NCBI RefSeq assembly: GCF_001434335.1
Contig: NZ_AZFM01000015.1
Location: forward strand, 1 to 47,894
Reading direction: 5' to 3'
Length of the DNA: 47,894 nt
Origin: Lactobacillus kalixensis DSM 16043
GTDB taxonomy: Bacteria > Bacillota > Bacilli > Lactobacillales > Lactobacillaceae
Shown here one piece after another: positions 6,787 through 14,356 of the stretch (the first letter of the stretch is position 1; the number at the start of each line of letters is the position of its first letter). Under the pieces are notes generated by a model. The model did no database searches. It had not been told where the DNA came from and saw only the letters and a list, made by a program, of their open reading frames with translations. The position numbers and the translations under genes were made by a program.

Positions 6787-8004
6787 TTATTTGTAAATCT
6801 TCAATTTATTATGCAATCTGGAATAAAGTGGAACCATCAGCACAATCATTGCCAAAATCACAATTGCGGCTATCCAAAAGAAGGAAATATATCCAGCCCT
6901 ATCAATAACTAGTCCTCCAAATAATGGACCAAAGGCACGACCAATTCCGGAAGCTACCATAGTGAAGCCTTGATACTTACCTTTACTTGATAAAGGTGAC
7001 AAATCGTTAACAAAGGCAGGAATAGCCGGAAAAGCAGTTGATTCACCCAAAGTTAAGATAAACATCGATAAGGCAAAGTGGAAGAAGTCTTTAGCAAAGA
7101 CCAAGGTAACGAAAGAAATTGAGAACATGATAATTCCAAAGATGATTTGATGGAAAAGGTTCTTAAATAATTTTGGAAATCGTGCCAAAATTCCTTGCAT
7201 GACTACGATTACACTGGCATTCAAAGTCCACAATAAACTGTACAAGTGGAATGGGATTCCTAGAGAAACCATATAAACTGACAAGTTAGATTCCCAATTC
7301 ATATACATTAACCAAGTAATACCAAGTGTAGTAAAGAAGGCCATAGTCATCATGAAGTTAGGTTTAATCATTGGCTCAGCTTTCTGAGCTCCGCCCTTGT
7401 GCACTTTAGCCATTCTTTCTTTATGAAAGGCGATAATTGGACGATAGTTGAAAATTGCATTCAAAAAGGCAATCACAAACAAACTAGCTGCAATCACAAA
7501 TAAGAGTGTGATTGAAAAATCATACAAATACCCTACAATCAAAGTGCCTGTAACTACACCTAGATTTTGCGAGAAGTATAAAACATTAAAAACATAGCGA
7601 CCCGGATATTTCTTTAAACTAGTTGCAATAGAATTAATCAACGTACCATTCCAACCACCTAAAAAGCCGGTGATTATCAGCCAAATCCAGTATTCTGGCC
7701 AGCCATGAAAAGCAGCCATCAAAAAAAGGACGACTGCATCAAGGCCCAACCCCCATAAAACTAATGGATATGGATTCATACGATCATACAAGCGGCCAGA
7801 AATAATTGAGCCGATAATATTACCAAGGCAATTGCAGAATAGAACTACCCCAATCATCGATAGACTGATGTGTAACTGCTTATTTAAGTAAACAGATGTC
7901 AGCGGCCAAATAAAGCTGGCACCAATCCAAGTAGCGAGCTCACCGACAATTAACCAGATTAACTTGATTTCATCATTTTTAATAGCTCCATGATCTTTTT
8001 TCAT
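6787..8004 (-). CDS. MFS transporter
   Basis: 405 residues, with a GAGGAGGAAGG ribosome binding site just before the ATG. About 12 hydrophobic segments; the loop after TM2 holds the MFS signature GSIISGRLYDRMNP, and the later part has GRAFGPLFGGLVIDRAG, the equivalent motif in the second half. A basic central loop (HKERMAKVHKGG) separates the two six-helix halves. These features place it with the drug/proton antiporter type of MFS exporters, but the substrate cannot be read from sequence. It stands upstream of pepO and downstream of the terminator at 8053-8089. Confidence 0.88.
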   Translation of the reverse strand: MKKDHGAIKNDEIKLIWLIVGELATWIGASFIWPLTSVYLNKQLHISLSMIGVVLFCNCLGNIIGSIISGRLYDRMNPYPLVLWGLGLDAVVLFLMAAFHGWPEYWIWLIITGFLGGWNGTLINSIATSLKKYPGRYVFNVLYFSQNLGVVTGTLIVGYLYDFSITLLFVIAASLFVIAFLNAIFNYRPIIAFHKERMAKVHKGGAQKAEPMIKPNFMMTMAFFTTLGITWLMYMNWESNLSVYMVSLGIPFHLYSLLWTLNASVIVVMQGILARFPKLFKNLFHQIIFGIIMFSISFVTLVFAKDFFHFALSMFILTLGESTAFPAIPAFVNDLSPLSSKGKYQGFTMVASGIGRAFGPLFGGLVIDRAGYISFFWIAAIVILAMIVLMVPLYSRLHNKLKIYK

Positions 8005-8052
8005 ATTTCCTTCCTCCTCGTATTTTTCTAATCTCTAGCATATCAAATTAAT

Positions 8053-8089
8053 AAAAAAAAGACAGCCGGTGCTAATTACACCAGATGTC
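8053..8089 (-). terminator. Intrinsic terminator after the hemerythrin/PAS genes
   Basis: GACAGCCGGTG/CACCAGATGTC form a stem with mismatches and a 7-nt loop, followed on the minus strand by eight T residues. Confidence 0.85.
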
Positions 8090-8096
8090 TCAATTA

Positions 8097-9362
8097 TTAA
8101 TCTTTAAATTCGTCCTGATTTTCGAGTGTCTTTTCCTTTTCCATCGTCTTGAATTTTGTGACATCTTGAACCGTTTCAAGACAGCCCAAGTAATTATCAT
8201 CATTATCACGCACAGCAAAAAATGCTAAATAAATATTGCGCCCATGGAAGTTGACCCAGAAATCATTCATATCAGACAAGCCATTATGAAAATCATCCAA
8301 GATCTTCATAACTTTATCAATACTCTTAGGTGGATGACAGCGAATTACTGGACGACCAATTACACTTCTAGTCCGTGGAAAAATCCGATCAGTATTCGAG
8401 AACCATTTTACTCGATCGTACTTATCAACGAAGGTACAATCAACTGGTAAAACATTGAAAATAGCCGTAATTTCTTTTAGGCTTAATGAACCAATCTCAA
8501 GTTTAACAACAGTATTTTCTATATTGTTAAAAACCAAATCTGGGCTATTGGCTTCATCCCCAACTATATATTCTTTATTTCCATACAATGGCTGAATTTC
8601 GTCAAACTTTTCTTTAGATGATCTCATCCAAGAAGAAACCATCTTATCGATCGCACTTACAAGCTCAGTGGATAATCGATAATTATCTCCATGTTCAGCT
8701 AGTCCCTGATTAATCTCCTCATCAGTTGGTACCCAAACCTGCGGATAATCAATTAAGCTGTATCCTGTTTCAACTTCGTCTTGCTTAACTACATACCAAT
8801 CATTTGGCGTTAATTTCATTGCCAGTAGCGGAAATAGGATCGTATTTTCAAAGAAAATCATATTTAAACAAGAATTGGCAGCTTGTTCTACTTGAGCTTC
8901 AACGACATATTTATCCGGCAGCGGCTTACTATTAAGCATCCCTTGCGCCTTATAGATATTAGACAAAACATTATCATCAAAACTCCAAAGAACAGTTGAT
9001 ACCTGCTCTTCAATCAAGCGATATTTTGTCAAAAAAGAATAGAGTGAATTTTGTTTTCTTTGATAATGGTGCTTGATAGTTCTTAACTCTTCAAGCTCCC
9101 TCTTCATTCTTGCTAACAACTTATCATTTTTGCCATCTTGTTGCCACTTTTTCAGGTCAGGTAATAACCTATTTTCAATCAAATCAGTTGCAGCATCATT
9201 TTCTTCATACAAGGTATAAAGTGGGTGGCCCTTAACGCTTGCTTCTTCAATTTGATCTTCACGCGAACTTTTAAGTAAAGTTTGATCACGGCTAGGTTTA
9301 TTTTGGGTTATTAAAAAGTTGACTGAATCTAAAAAATCTTGTTCTTGCTTTTCTTTTTCCAT
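8097..9362 (-). CDS. Hemerythrin-like/PAS protein with degenerate metal site (DUF438-type paralog)
   Basis: 421 residues from ATG 9362 (MEKEKQEQDF), preferred over the ATG at 9389 because GTGAGG lies 8 nt before it. It is the shortened paralog of the next gene upstream. The N-terminal DUF438 helical part is reduced, followed by a hemerythrin-like four-helix region (from about residue 46, GHPLYTLYEEN) and a C-terminal PAS domain (about 290-410, with the conserved CHPP motif and YLGCLETVQD). Compared with the paralog, several expected iron ligands are changed: HPVH to HPLY, HYSRKE to HYQRKQ, and LAHEVLE to AANSCLN. It therefore probably cannot hold a di-iron centre, although the fold and PAS domain are kept. 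It is last in the transcript, 44 nt after its paralog. Confidence 0.8.
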   Translation of the reverse strand: MEKEKQEQDFLDSVNFLITQNKPSRDQTLLKSSREDQIEEASVKGHPLYTLYEENDAATDLIENRLLPDLKKWQQDGKNDKLLARMKRELEELRTIKHHYQRKQNSLYSFLTKYRLIEEQVSTVLWSFDDNVLSNIYKAQGMLNSKPLPDKYVVEAQVEQAANSCLNMIFFENTILFPLLAMKLTPNDWYVVKQDEVETGYSLIDYPQVWVPTDEEINQGLAEHGDNYRLSTELVSAIDKMVSSWMRSSKEKFDEIQPLYGNKEYIVGDEANSPDLVFNNIENTVVKLEIGSLSLKEITAIFNVLPVDCTFVDKYDRVKWFSNTDRIFPRTRSVIGRPVIRCHPPKSIDKVMKILDDFHNGLSDMNDFWVNFHGRNIYLAFFAVRDNDDNYLGCLETVQDVTKFKTMEKEKTLENQDEFKD

Positions 9363-9406
9363 ATCTATAACCTCACTAATCCACCACAATTATATAAGAA
9401 AATTAA

Positions 9407-10609
9407 TTAGTTTTGGTTACCAGAATTAAAATTTTTTTCAAAGTTTGTCAAATTTTGAACAACCTCTAAACAGCCAAGATACTCGCTTTCAGAATTACGC
9501 ACAGCTAAATATCTTACCCAAATAAGGTTTTTATTATCTTTTCTAAAAGAAAACTCGAATTCATCTTTTTTACCTTCGTGAAATGCTGTCATAATTGCCT
9601 TTACCTTGCCAATCACTTCTTGTGGATGACAAGTATAGACATCGTTACCTAAAGCATTCTTGGAGTGAGAAAAAATATGCTCGCTGCCACCGAAAAAGAC
9701 AACCTTGTCATTTTTATCCACAAAGGTTAACTCCATCGGCAGAATATCAACAATTGCTCTCATTTGCTCAATATTTAAGCTACCTTCAGTAAAGTTCACT
9801 ACAAGAGAGGCTAAATTATTTAAGGCAATATCACCCGTAGCTTGTTTAAGGAGTTTAGGCTGCCAATTAAGCGGCTTTTGAATCAAAGTGTAACCAAACT
9901 GTTCTTCCTCTTTTTTCACATTGCCCCATTCCTCAGCACTAGCCACTTCGCCGATCATTGGAAGCATGATATCTTCTTCCTTAATAATCATTTCAAGAAC
10001 TTCATGAGCCAAATTTTTGACAAGGTCATCCAACTTACTTTGATCAGGATTTTCTACATTCACTAATTCATTAGCTTGTTTAATCAAAGCCAAAATTTCA
10101 TCATCAACTCCCCACATCACTTTAGGCGGAGCAGTGATACCATGACGTGTCATAATCGGAAACATTGAAGTTTCTTTTCGAGAGTAATGTTTCTTAAGCT
10201 GACTCAAGTCCTTTAATTCCTGACGCATTCTGCCTAGCGCTTTGTCATCGCCATCTTCCCATCTTTTAAGATCTGGTAAAAGGGCATCATTAATCAATGA
10301 TTTAATAACCACATTTTCCATCTTAAAAGTATGAACAGGATGCCCTGGCGTCTCAAATTCTGGATTTTCCTTTGGCTCATCAATATTGCCTTTAAATAAG
10401 TCAACGTGGACATTACACAGATATTGAATCTCTCGCGGATCAAGTCCCTTAGCGATTAATTGTCGTTCAGCTTCAGTAATTTCAGCTACATCCACCTTGT
10501 CAAATGATTGCTTAAACATCTTCTTAGCTGTTTCTAAATCCCCACCATTTTGTAAAAATTCGAGGATCTGTAAGATTGCAGCTTGTCTTTCTTTACTCAT
10601 TTTTGCCAT
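9407..10609 (-). CDS. DUF438-hemerythrin-PAS protein
   Basis: 400 residues. Domains in order: DUF438 (about 5-75), a hemerythrin HHE-type four-helix domain (about 86-225) and PAS (about 285-390). Likely metal ligands are intact: H90, H93, E98 (GHPVHTFKMEN), H141 and E146 (HYSRKE), H202 and E206 (AHEVLE), E211. The PAS part has the family motif YTCHPQ at 325-330. Hemerythrin domains bind O2 or NO at a non-heme di-iron site, so a cytosolic oxygen/NO/redox sensor or iron-centre maintenance role is likely; no output domain is attached. The start ATG follows AGGTG, which overlaps the stop codon of the preceding MIP18-DUF1858 gene, so the two are translationally linked. Confidence 0.85.
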   Translation of the reverse strand: MAKMSKERQAAILQILEFLQNGGDLETAKKMFKQSFDKVDVAEITEAERQLIAKGLDPREIQYLCNVHVDLFKGNIDEPKENPEFETPGHPVHTFKMENVVIKSLINDALLPDLKRWEDGDDKALGRMRQELKDLSQLKKHYSRKETSMFPIMTRHGITAPPKVMWGVDDEILALIKQANELVNVENPDQSKLDDLVKNLAHEVLEMIIKEEDIMLPMIGEVASAEEWGNVKKEEEQFGYTLIQKPLNWQPKLLKQATGDIALNNLASLVVNFTEGSLNIEQMRAIVDILPMELTFVDKNDKVVFFGGSEHIFSHSKNALGNDVYTCHPQEVIGKVKAIMTAFHEGKKDEFEFSFRKDNKNLIWVRYLAVRNSESEYLGCLEVVQNLTNFEKNFNSGNQN

Positions 10610-10617
10610 TTTTTCAC

Positions 10618-11199
10618 CTATTCAATTACCTTATAGCCTTTATCCTCAAATGCCTTTTTAATTTTCTCCAGGTCAAGCTTCATTGCTTGTGCACCTAGTG
10701 GTATCGTCATCACTCGCCCAACGGTTGAAAGTAGTCCCGGAATCTTAATCCGCGTAAAACCGCAGTCATACATAATTTGAATAAAGTCAGGATATTCTTC
10801 AGCTAGCTTTTTAATTGGCACAGAAAAATCAATAATCTTTTGCTCTTTTTCTATTTGCTCAATTTTATCTTTTTGATCAGGATCATCTAGCATCCCTAAC
10901 TGCCTTTTAGCGGCCTCAGTCATTCTCTCAGGCGTCCAAACCGGATACCAGACCAACTTAACTTGGCAGTGATTAATCCCGTCAACTGACAAAACTGCGC
11001 GCTCAATATTATCTTGCAGATAAGTTGATAAAGGACAACCTGAGATCGTTAGTGTCATCTTCACAATTGCTATATCATCATCAATATCAATCCCATAGAT
11101 CAAACCCAAGTTAACCACATCAACTAAAAGTTCTGGGTCTTCTACCTTCTGCAAGGCCGTCATAATTTGATCAACTAATTCTAATTGTTTTTCTTTCAT
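10618..11199 (-). CDS. MIP18-family (DUF59) metal-sulfur cluster assembly protein with DUF1858 domain
   Basis: 193 residues. The N-terminal half (about 8-100) is a MIP18/DUF59 domain like SufT and PaaD: VEDPELLVDVVNLGLIYGI, then TLTISGCPLS with the conserved Cys55. The C-terminal 70 residues are a DUF1858-like domain, as found beside hemerythrin proteins, with a conserved Cys146 in YDCGFTRIKIPG. MIP18 proteins help mature or deliver Fe-S clusters; the added domain resembles the N-terminal domain of ScdA/RIC iron-centre repair proteins (inference). It lies 61 nt after nrdG, but an intrinsic terminator fills that gap and leaves no room for a promoter, so it probably depends on read-through from nrdDG. 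It overlaps the ribosome binding site of the next gene. Confidence 0.85.
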   Translation of the reverse strand: MKEKQLELVDQIMTALQKVEDPELLVDVVNLGLIYGIDIDDDIAIVKMTLTISGCPLSTYLQDNIERAVLSVDGINHCQVKLVWYPVWTPERMTEAAKRQLGMLDDPDQKDKIEQIEKEQKIIDFSVPIKKLAEEYPDFIQIMYDCGFTRIKIPGLLSTVGRVMTIPLGAQAMKLDLEKIKKAFEDKGYKVIE

Positions 11200-11213
11200 C
11201 GTTTTTTACCTAA

Positions 11214-11246
11214 CAAAAAAATTGGAAATATCGCTACTTCCAATTT
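11214..11246 (-). terminator. Intrinsic terminator between nrdG and the MIP18 gene
   Basis: AAATTGGAA/TTCCAATTT forms a perfect 9-bp stem (11238-11246 and 11219-11227) followed by seven T residues on the minus strand. Only 14 nt separate the T tract from the next start codon, so the downstream genes must use read-through or a promoter inside nrdG. Confidence 0.88.
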
Positions 11247-11260
11247 TCTCACATCTTCTT

Positions 11261-11974
11261 TTATCTTACTAAATCTTTCCAAATTACAACCTTATTTTGT
11301 TTCAAAGATTCTTGTACATCAATAATTCTCTGGTTACTTGAACCTCTGAATTGTAAGGTTAAGTCCTTTTCAGCTTCCAAAAAGCGACCATCAACTAAAA
11401 TGTCGATCTTTGATAACATTTCTTTTTTATCGTCAGTTTCCTTCTGTAATTCATCCCAAGTATAACCCGACCAGGACCAGATATCCTTACTATGGCCGAA
11501 TTCTTTACGCACCCGGTTGATAATTTTTAGACAAACCCAGGTGTTAAGAAAGGGTTCACCGCCAAGCAGGGTTAAGCCTTGAACGTAAGATTGTGACATA
11601 TCTTCAATAATCTTGTCTTCCAATTCTTGCGTATAAGGATAACCATAATTAAAGTTCTGAGCAGCTAAGTTATAGCAACCTGGACAATCGAATAAACACC
11701 CAGAAACATAAAGACTGCAGCGAACCCCTTCACCGTCAACGAAGTTAAAAGGCTTATAGTCAGCAACTTTATGCAAACTATAATCTTCTGTCTTCCATTC
11801 TTGCGGCTTGGGATTTTTAGGTAATTTTTTCATCCTTAAATCGCGCTTAGCCTTCCGCATTTGCGGTTTATATTGATTAGCATCGATAAACATCGTATCA
11901 CCATCAATATTGATCTTAACTAAGTTATTGCGCAGGTCTGGTCCTTCTTGATTATTTTTATCTTTCTCCGGCAT
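11261..11974 (-). CDS. nrdG: Anaerobic ribonucleoside-triphosphate reductase activating protein
   Basis: 237 residues. A radical SAM enzyme that makes the glycyl radical on NrdD using S-adenosylmethionine and a [4Fe-4S] cluster. The cluster motif CxxxCxxC is at C93, C97, C100 (GCLFDCPGC), preceded by DGEGVRCSLYVSG and followed by LLGGEPF. Typical NrdG is about 155-200 residues; the extra length is a basic N-terminal extension of about 65 residues (KAKRDLRMKK). A shorter product from an internal Met is possible, but the first ATG overlaps the end of nrdD by 17 nt, the usual coupling. Oxygen-sensitive, so active in anaerobic growth. Confidence 0.95.
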   Translation of the reverse strand: MPEKDKNNQEGPDLRNNLVKINIDGDTMFIDANQYKPQMRKAKRDLRMKKLPKNPKPQEWKTEDYSLHKVADYKPFNFVDGEGVRCSLYVSGCLFDCPGCYNLAAQNFNYGYPYTQELEDKIIEDMSQSYVQGLTLLGGEPFLNTWVCLKIINRVRKEFGHSKDIWSWSGYTWDELQKETDDKKEMLSKIDILVDGRFLEAEKDLTLQFRGSSNQRIIDVQESLKQNKVVIWKDLVR

Positions 11975-14168
11975 TCTTCTCAGTTTCCTCTTCAGCTTCT
12001 TCTCTTACAAGGCCAAGTGACATGTGCTTTACTCTATGAGCAATTTCTTCATGACGACCGTGAACCATAGGACGCTTCAATGGGTTACCTAAGTAGCCGC
12101 AAGTTCTCTTAACACAATCACAGGTCTTAGGATCGTGATTGCCGCAGACAGGGCATTGGAAGCCTTTTGCAGTAGCCTTGAATTCGCCAGCAAAGCCGCA
12201 CTTGTAACACTTATCAATTGGAGTGTTAGTACCAAGGTAGCCAACTTTATCATATGCCCAGTCCCAGACAGCTTCCAATGCTGCAGGATTTTGCTTCAAG
12301 TTAGGGTATTCGCAGTAGTGAATGAAACCACCAGCTGCGTATTGTGGGTAATCCTTTTCAAATTCAAGCTTTTCAAATGGAGTTGGGTGTTTTCTAACAT
12401 CGTAGTGGAATGAGTTAGTGTAGTATTCCTTATCAGTGATGTCCTTCACCTTACCAAACTTTTCAATATCCAAGCGGCAGAAGCGGTCAGTTAAACTTTC
12501 ACTCGGAGTTGAGTAAAGGCTGTAGTGGTAGTGGTTAGGGTCTTGCTTTTCCCACTTAGCACACAAGTCATGCATCTTTTTCACGATTTCAATAGTAAAA
12601 TCATGCGCTTCCTTGTTGTGTTCCCAGTTTGGACCAAAGAAGACAGTCCCTACTTCGTACAAACCAATGTAGCCAAGTGAAATAGTAGCACGGCCGTTCT
12701 TGAACAATTCATTAACGTTGCCATCTTCCTTAAGACGCTTACCAAAAGCACCGAATTGGTAAAGAATTGGTGCATTGACTGGTTCAGCTTCAGTAACGCG
12801 ATGAGCCTTAAATTCCAAAGCTTCATGGCAAGTTTGCATTCTGATATTGAAAATCTTCCAGAACAAGTCCATATCGCCGTGGCTTTCCATTGCGATTCTT
12901 GGCAAGTTAACTGTTACTACACCGAGGTTCATTCTACCTGAGTTAACTTCCTTGCCATTTTCATCTTTCCAGCCTTGTAAAAATGAGCGACAACCCATTG
13001 GGCATTTGAATGAGCCAGTGATTTCAACAATCTTGTCGTAGTTCAAGATATCTGGATACATCCGCTTAGTTGAACATTGAACAGCCAATTGCTTTACATC
13101 ATAGTTAGGATCACCTGGGTGTAAATTCAAGCCTTTTTTCAAAGTAAATAAGAGCTTAGGGAAAATTGCAGTTCTGTGTTCCTTGCCAAGACCAGCAATT
13201 CTAATTCTCAAGATATCTTTTTGGATTTCTCTTTCAATCCAAGAAGTACCAAGACCAAAGCCAAGGGAAGTAAACGGTGTCTGACCTTGACTTGAGAACA
13301 TCGTGTTAATTTCGTATTCCAAGCTTTGCATTGCATCGTAGATGTCTTTTTTGGTGCGCTTCTTTGCGAATTCATCGGCCTTTTCGTCATCATCAATTAA
13401 TTCATGTGCATCTTTTAAGTGTTTTTCGTAATTCTTTTGGGCAAATGGCGCTAAAACTTGGTCAGCTCTATCAAATGAACAACCGCCATATTGACTTGAT
13501 GCAACGTTAGTAATAATTTGAGCAACTTGACTAGTAGCTACACCAATTGAGTTAGGACTTTCCATGAAGGCATTACCAATTTTAAAGCCATTAGTAAGCA
13601 TTTCTTTAAAATCGATCAAGCAGCAGTTGGACATTGGAGAAAGAGGAGTGTAGTCAAGATCATGCCAGTGAATATCGCCGCGGAGGTGTGCCTTAGCAAT
13701 ATGTTGTGGCATCATGGTTAAACCAACCGTCTTACCTACTGTTCCAGCAGTCAAGTCACGCTGAGTACTGAAAACTTCACTATCTTTATTGGCATTTTCG
13801 TTCACGATTGTCGGATCGCCACTAACCATTCTCTTCAAACGTTGCTTAGTGTCAGTTTGCTTGAGCCACTCTTGCTCATCTTCTTTGCGATAATTTTCAT
13901 AACTCTTAGCAGCATCAAGATAGCCTAGTTCATTAAGACTATCGCGAAAGGCATTCGCAACATCTTGGGCCTTGACAGTAATTTTCTCGCCGAGTTTAGC
14001 CATGATTTTTGCTAAAACAGCATTTTGGGCATCATCCAAATCAAGAGCATGCAAAACCATTTGCAACTTGAATAATTCAAATGGATACTTACTACCATCA
14101 CGCTTAATCAAAGTTTTTGGTATTACTAATTTTTCTTCTATTTCTTGATTGAATTCTTGCTTTAACAT
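11958..14168 (-). CDS. nrdD: Anaerobic ribonucleoside-triphosphate reductase
   Basis: 736 residues from ATG 14168 (MLKQEFNQEI), chosen because AAGGAG lies 8 nt upstream; a longer frame from 14234 has no ribosome binding site. The class III enzyme reduces NTPs to dNTPs without oxygen using a glycyl radical. The N-terminal ATP-cone (about 15-110, KRDGSKYPFELFKL) is the dATP/ATP allosteric site. The C-terminal zinc site has the two CxxC pairs (CYKCGF and CPVCGN), and the radical Gly is G691 in RTCGYLG. Its operator region carries two NrdR boxes 32 bp apart (14210-14225, 14242-14257). Cotranscribed with nrdG (17-nt overlap). Confidence 0.97.
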   Translation of the reverse strand: MLKQEFNQEIEEKLVIPKTLIKRDGSKYPFELFKLQMVLHALDLDDAQNAVLAKIMAKLGEKITVKAQDVANAFRDSLNELGYLDAAKSYENYRKEDEQEWLKQTDTKQRLKRMVSGDPTIVNENANKDSEVFSTQRDLTAGTVGKTVGLTMMPQHIAKAHLRGDIHWHDLDYTPLSPMSNCCLIDFKEMLTNGFKIGNAFMESPNSIGVATSQVAQIITNVASSQYGGCSFDRADQVLAPFAQKNYEKHLKDAHELIDDDEKADEFAKKRTKKDIYDAMQSLEYEINTMFSSQGQTPFTSLGFGLGTSWIEREIQKDILRIRIAGLGKEHRTAIFPKLLFTLKKGLNLHPGDPNYDVKQLAVQCSTKRMYPDILNYDKIVEITGSFKCPMGCRSFLQGWKDENGKEVNSGRMNLGVVTVNLPRIAMESHGDMDLFWKIFNIRMQTCHEALEFKAHRVTEAEPVNAPILYQFGAFGKRLKEDGNVNELFKNGRATISLGYIGLYEVGTVFFGPNWEHNKEAHDFTIEIVKKMHDLCAKWEKQDPNHYHYSLYSTPSESLTDRFCRLDIEKFGKVKDITDKEYYTNSFHYDVRKHPTPFEKLEFEKDYPQYAAGGFIHYCEYPNLKQNPAALEAVWDWAYDKVGYLGTNTPIDKCYKCGFAGEFKATAKGFQCPVCGNHDPKTCDCVKRTCGYLGNPLKRPMVHGRHEEIAHRVKHMSLGLVREEAEEETEKNAGER

Positions 14169-14209
14169 GATCTGCTCTCCTTCTTGTGATGGTTTAATAA
14201 TATCACAAA

Positions 14210-14225
14210 ACACAATATCTTGTAT
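14210..14225. promoter_or_regulatory. NrdR box 1 upstream of nrdD
   Basis: ACACAATATCTTGTAT matches the NrdR consensus (ACACWATATWTWGTGT type) at about 14 of 16 positions. Its partner at 14242 is 32 bp away, three helical turns, the usual pairing for NrdR, the zinc/ATP-cone repressor of ribonucleotide reductase genes. The nrdR gene itself is not in this window. Confidence 0.75.
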
Positions 14226-14241
14226 TCTATACACTCTCGTT

Positions 14242-14257
14242 AATCAATGGATTGTAT
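14242..14257. promoter_or_regulatory. NrdR box 2 upstream of nrdD
   Basis: On the minus strand ATACAATCCATTGATT, with the CAAT/ATTG half-sites of the NrdR consensus and a diverged centre. Spacing of 32 bp to box 1 supports it more than the sequence alone does. Confidence 0.6.
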
Positions 14258-14318
14258 CTAGCAAGAAGTTAGAGCGACGTACACTTGTTAACGCTCAGAA
14301 AAAATTTCAATTTTTTTG

Positions 14319-14345
14319 CAAAAAAATACTGGACCAAAGTCCAGT
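14319..14345 (-). terminator. Intrinsic terminator of asnH-asl operon
   Basis: ACTGGAC/GTCCAGT stem with a CAAA loop, followed on the minus strand by ATTTTTTTG. Confidence 0.88.
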
Positions 14346-14356
14346 GTTTTTAGTAA

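Noticed and set aside
9363..9389. Upstream ATG (MWWISEVID) for the hemerythrin-like paralog
   Set aside because: No ribosome binding site precedes it, while GTGAGG stands before the ATG at 9362.
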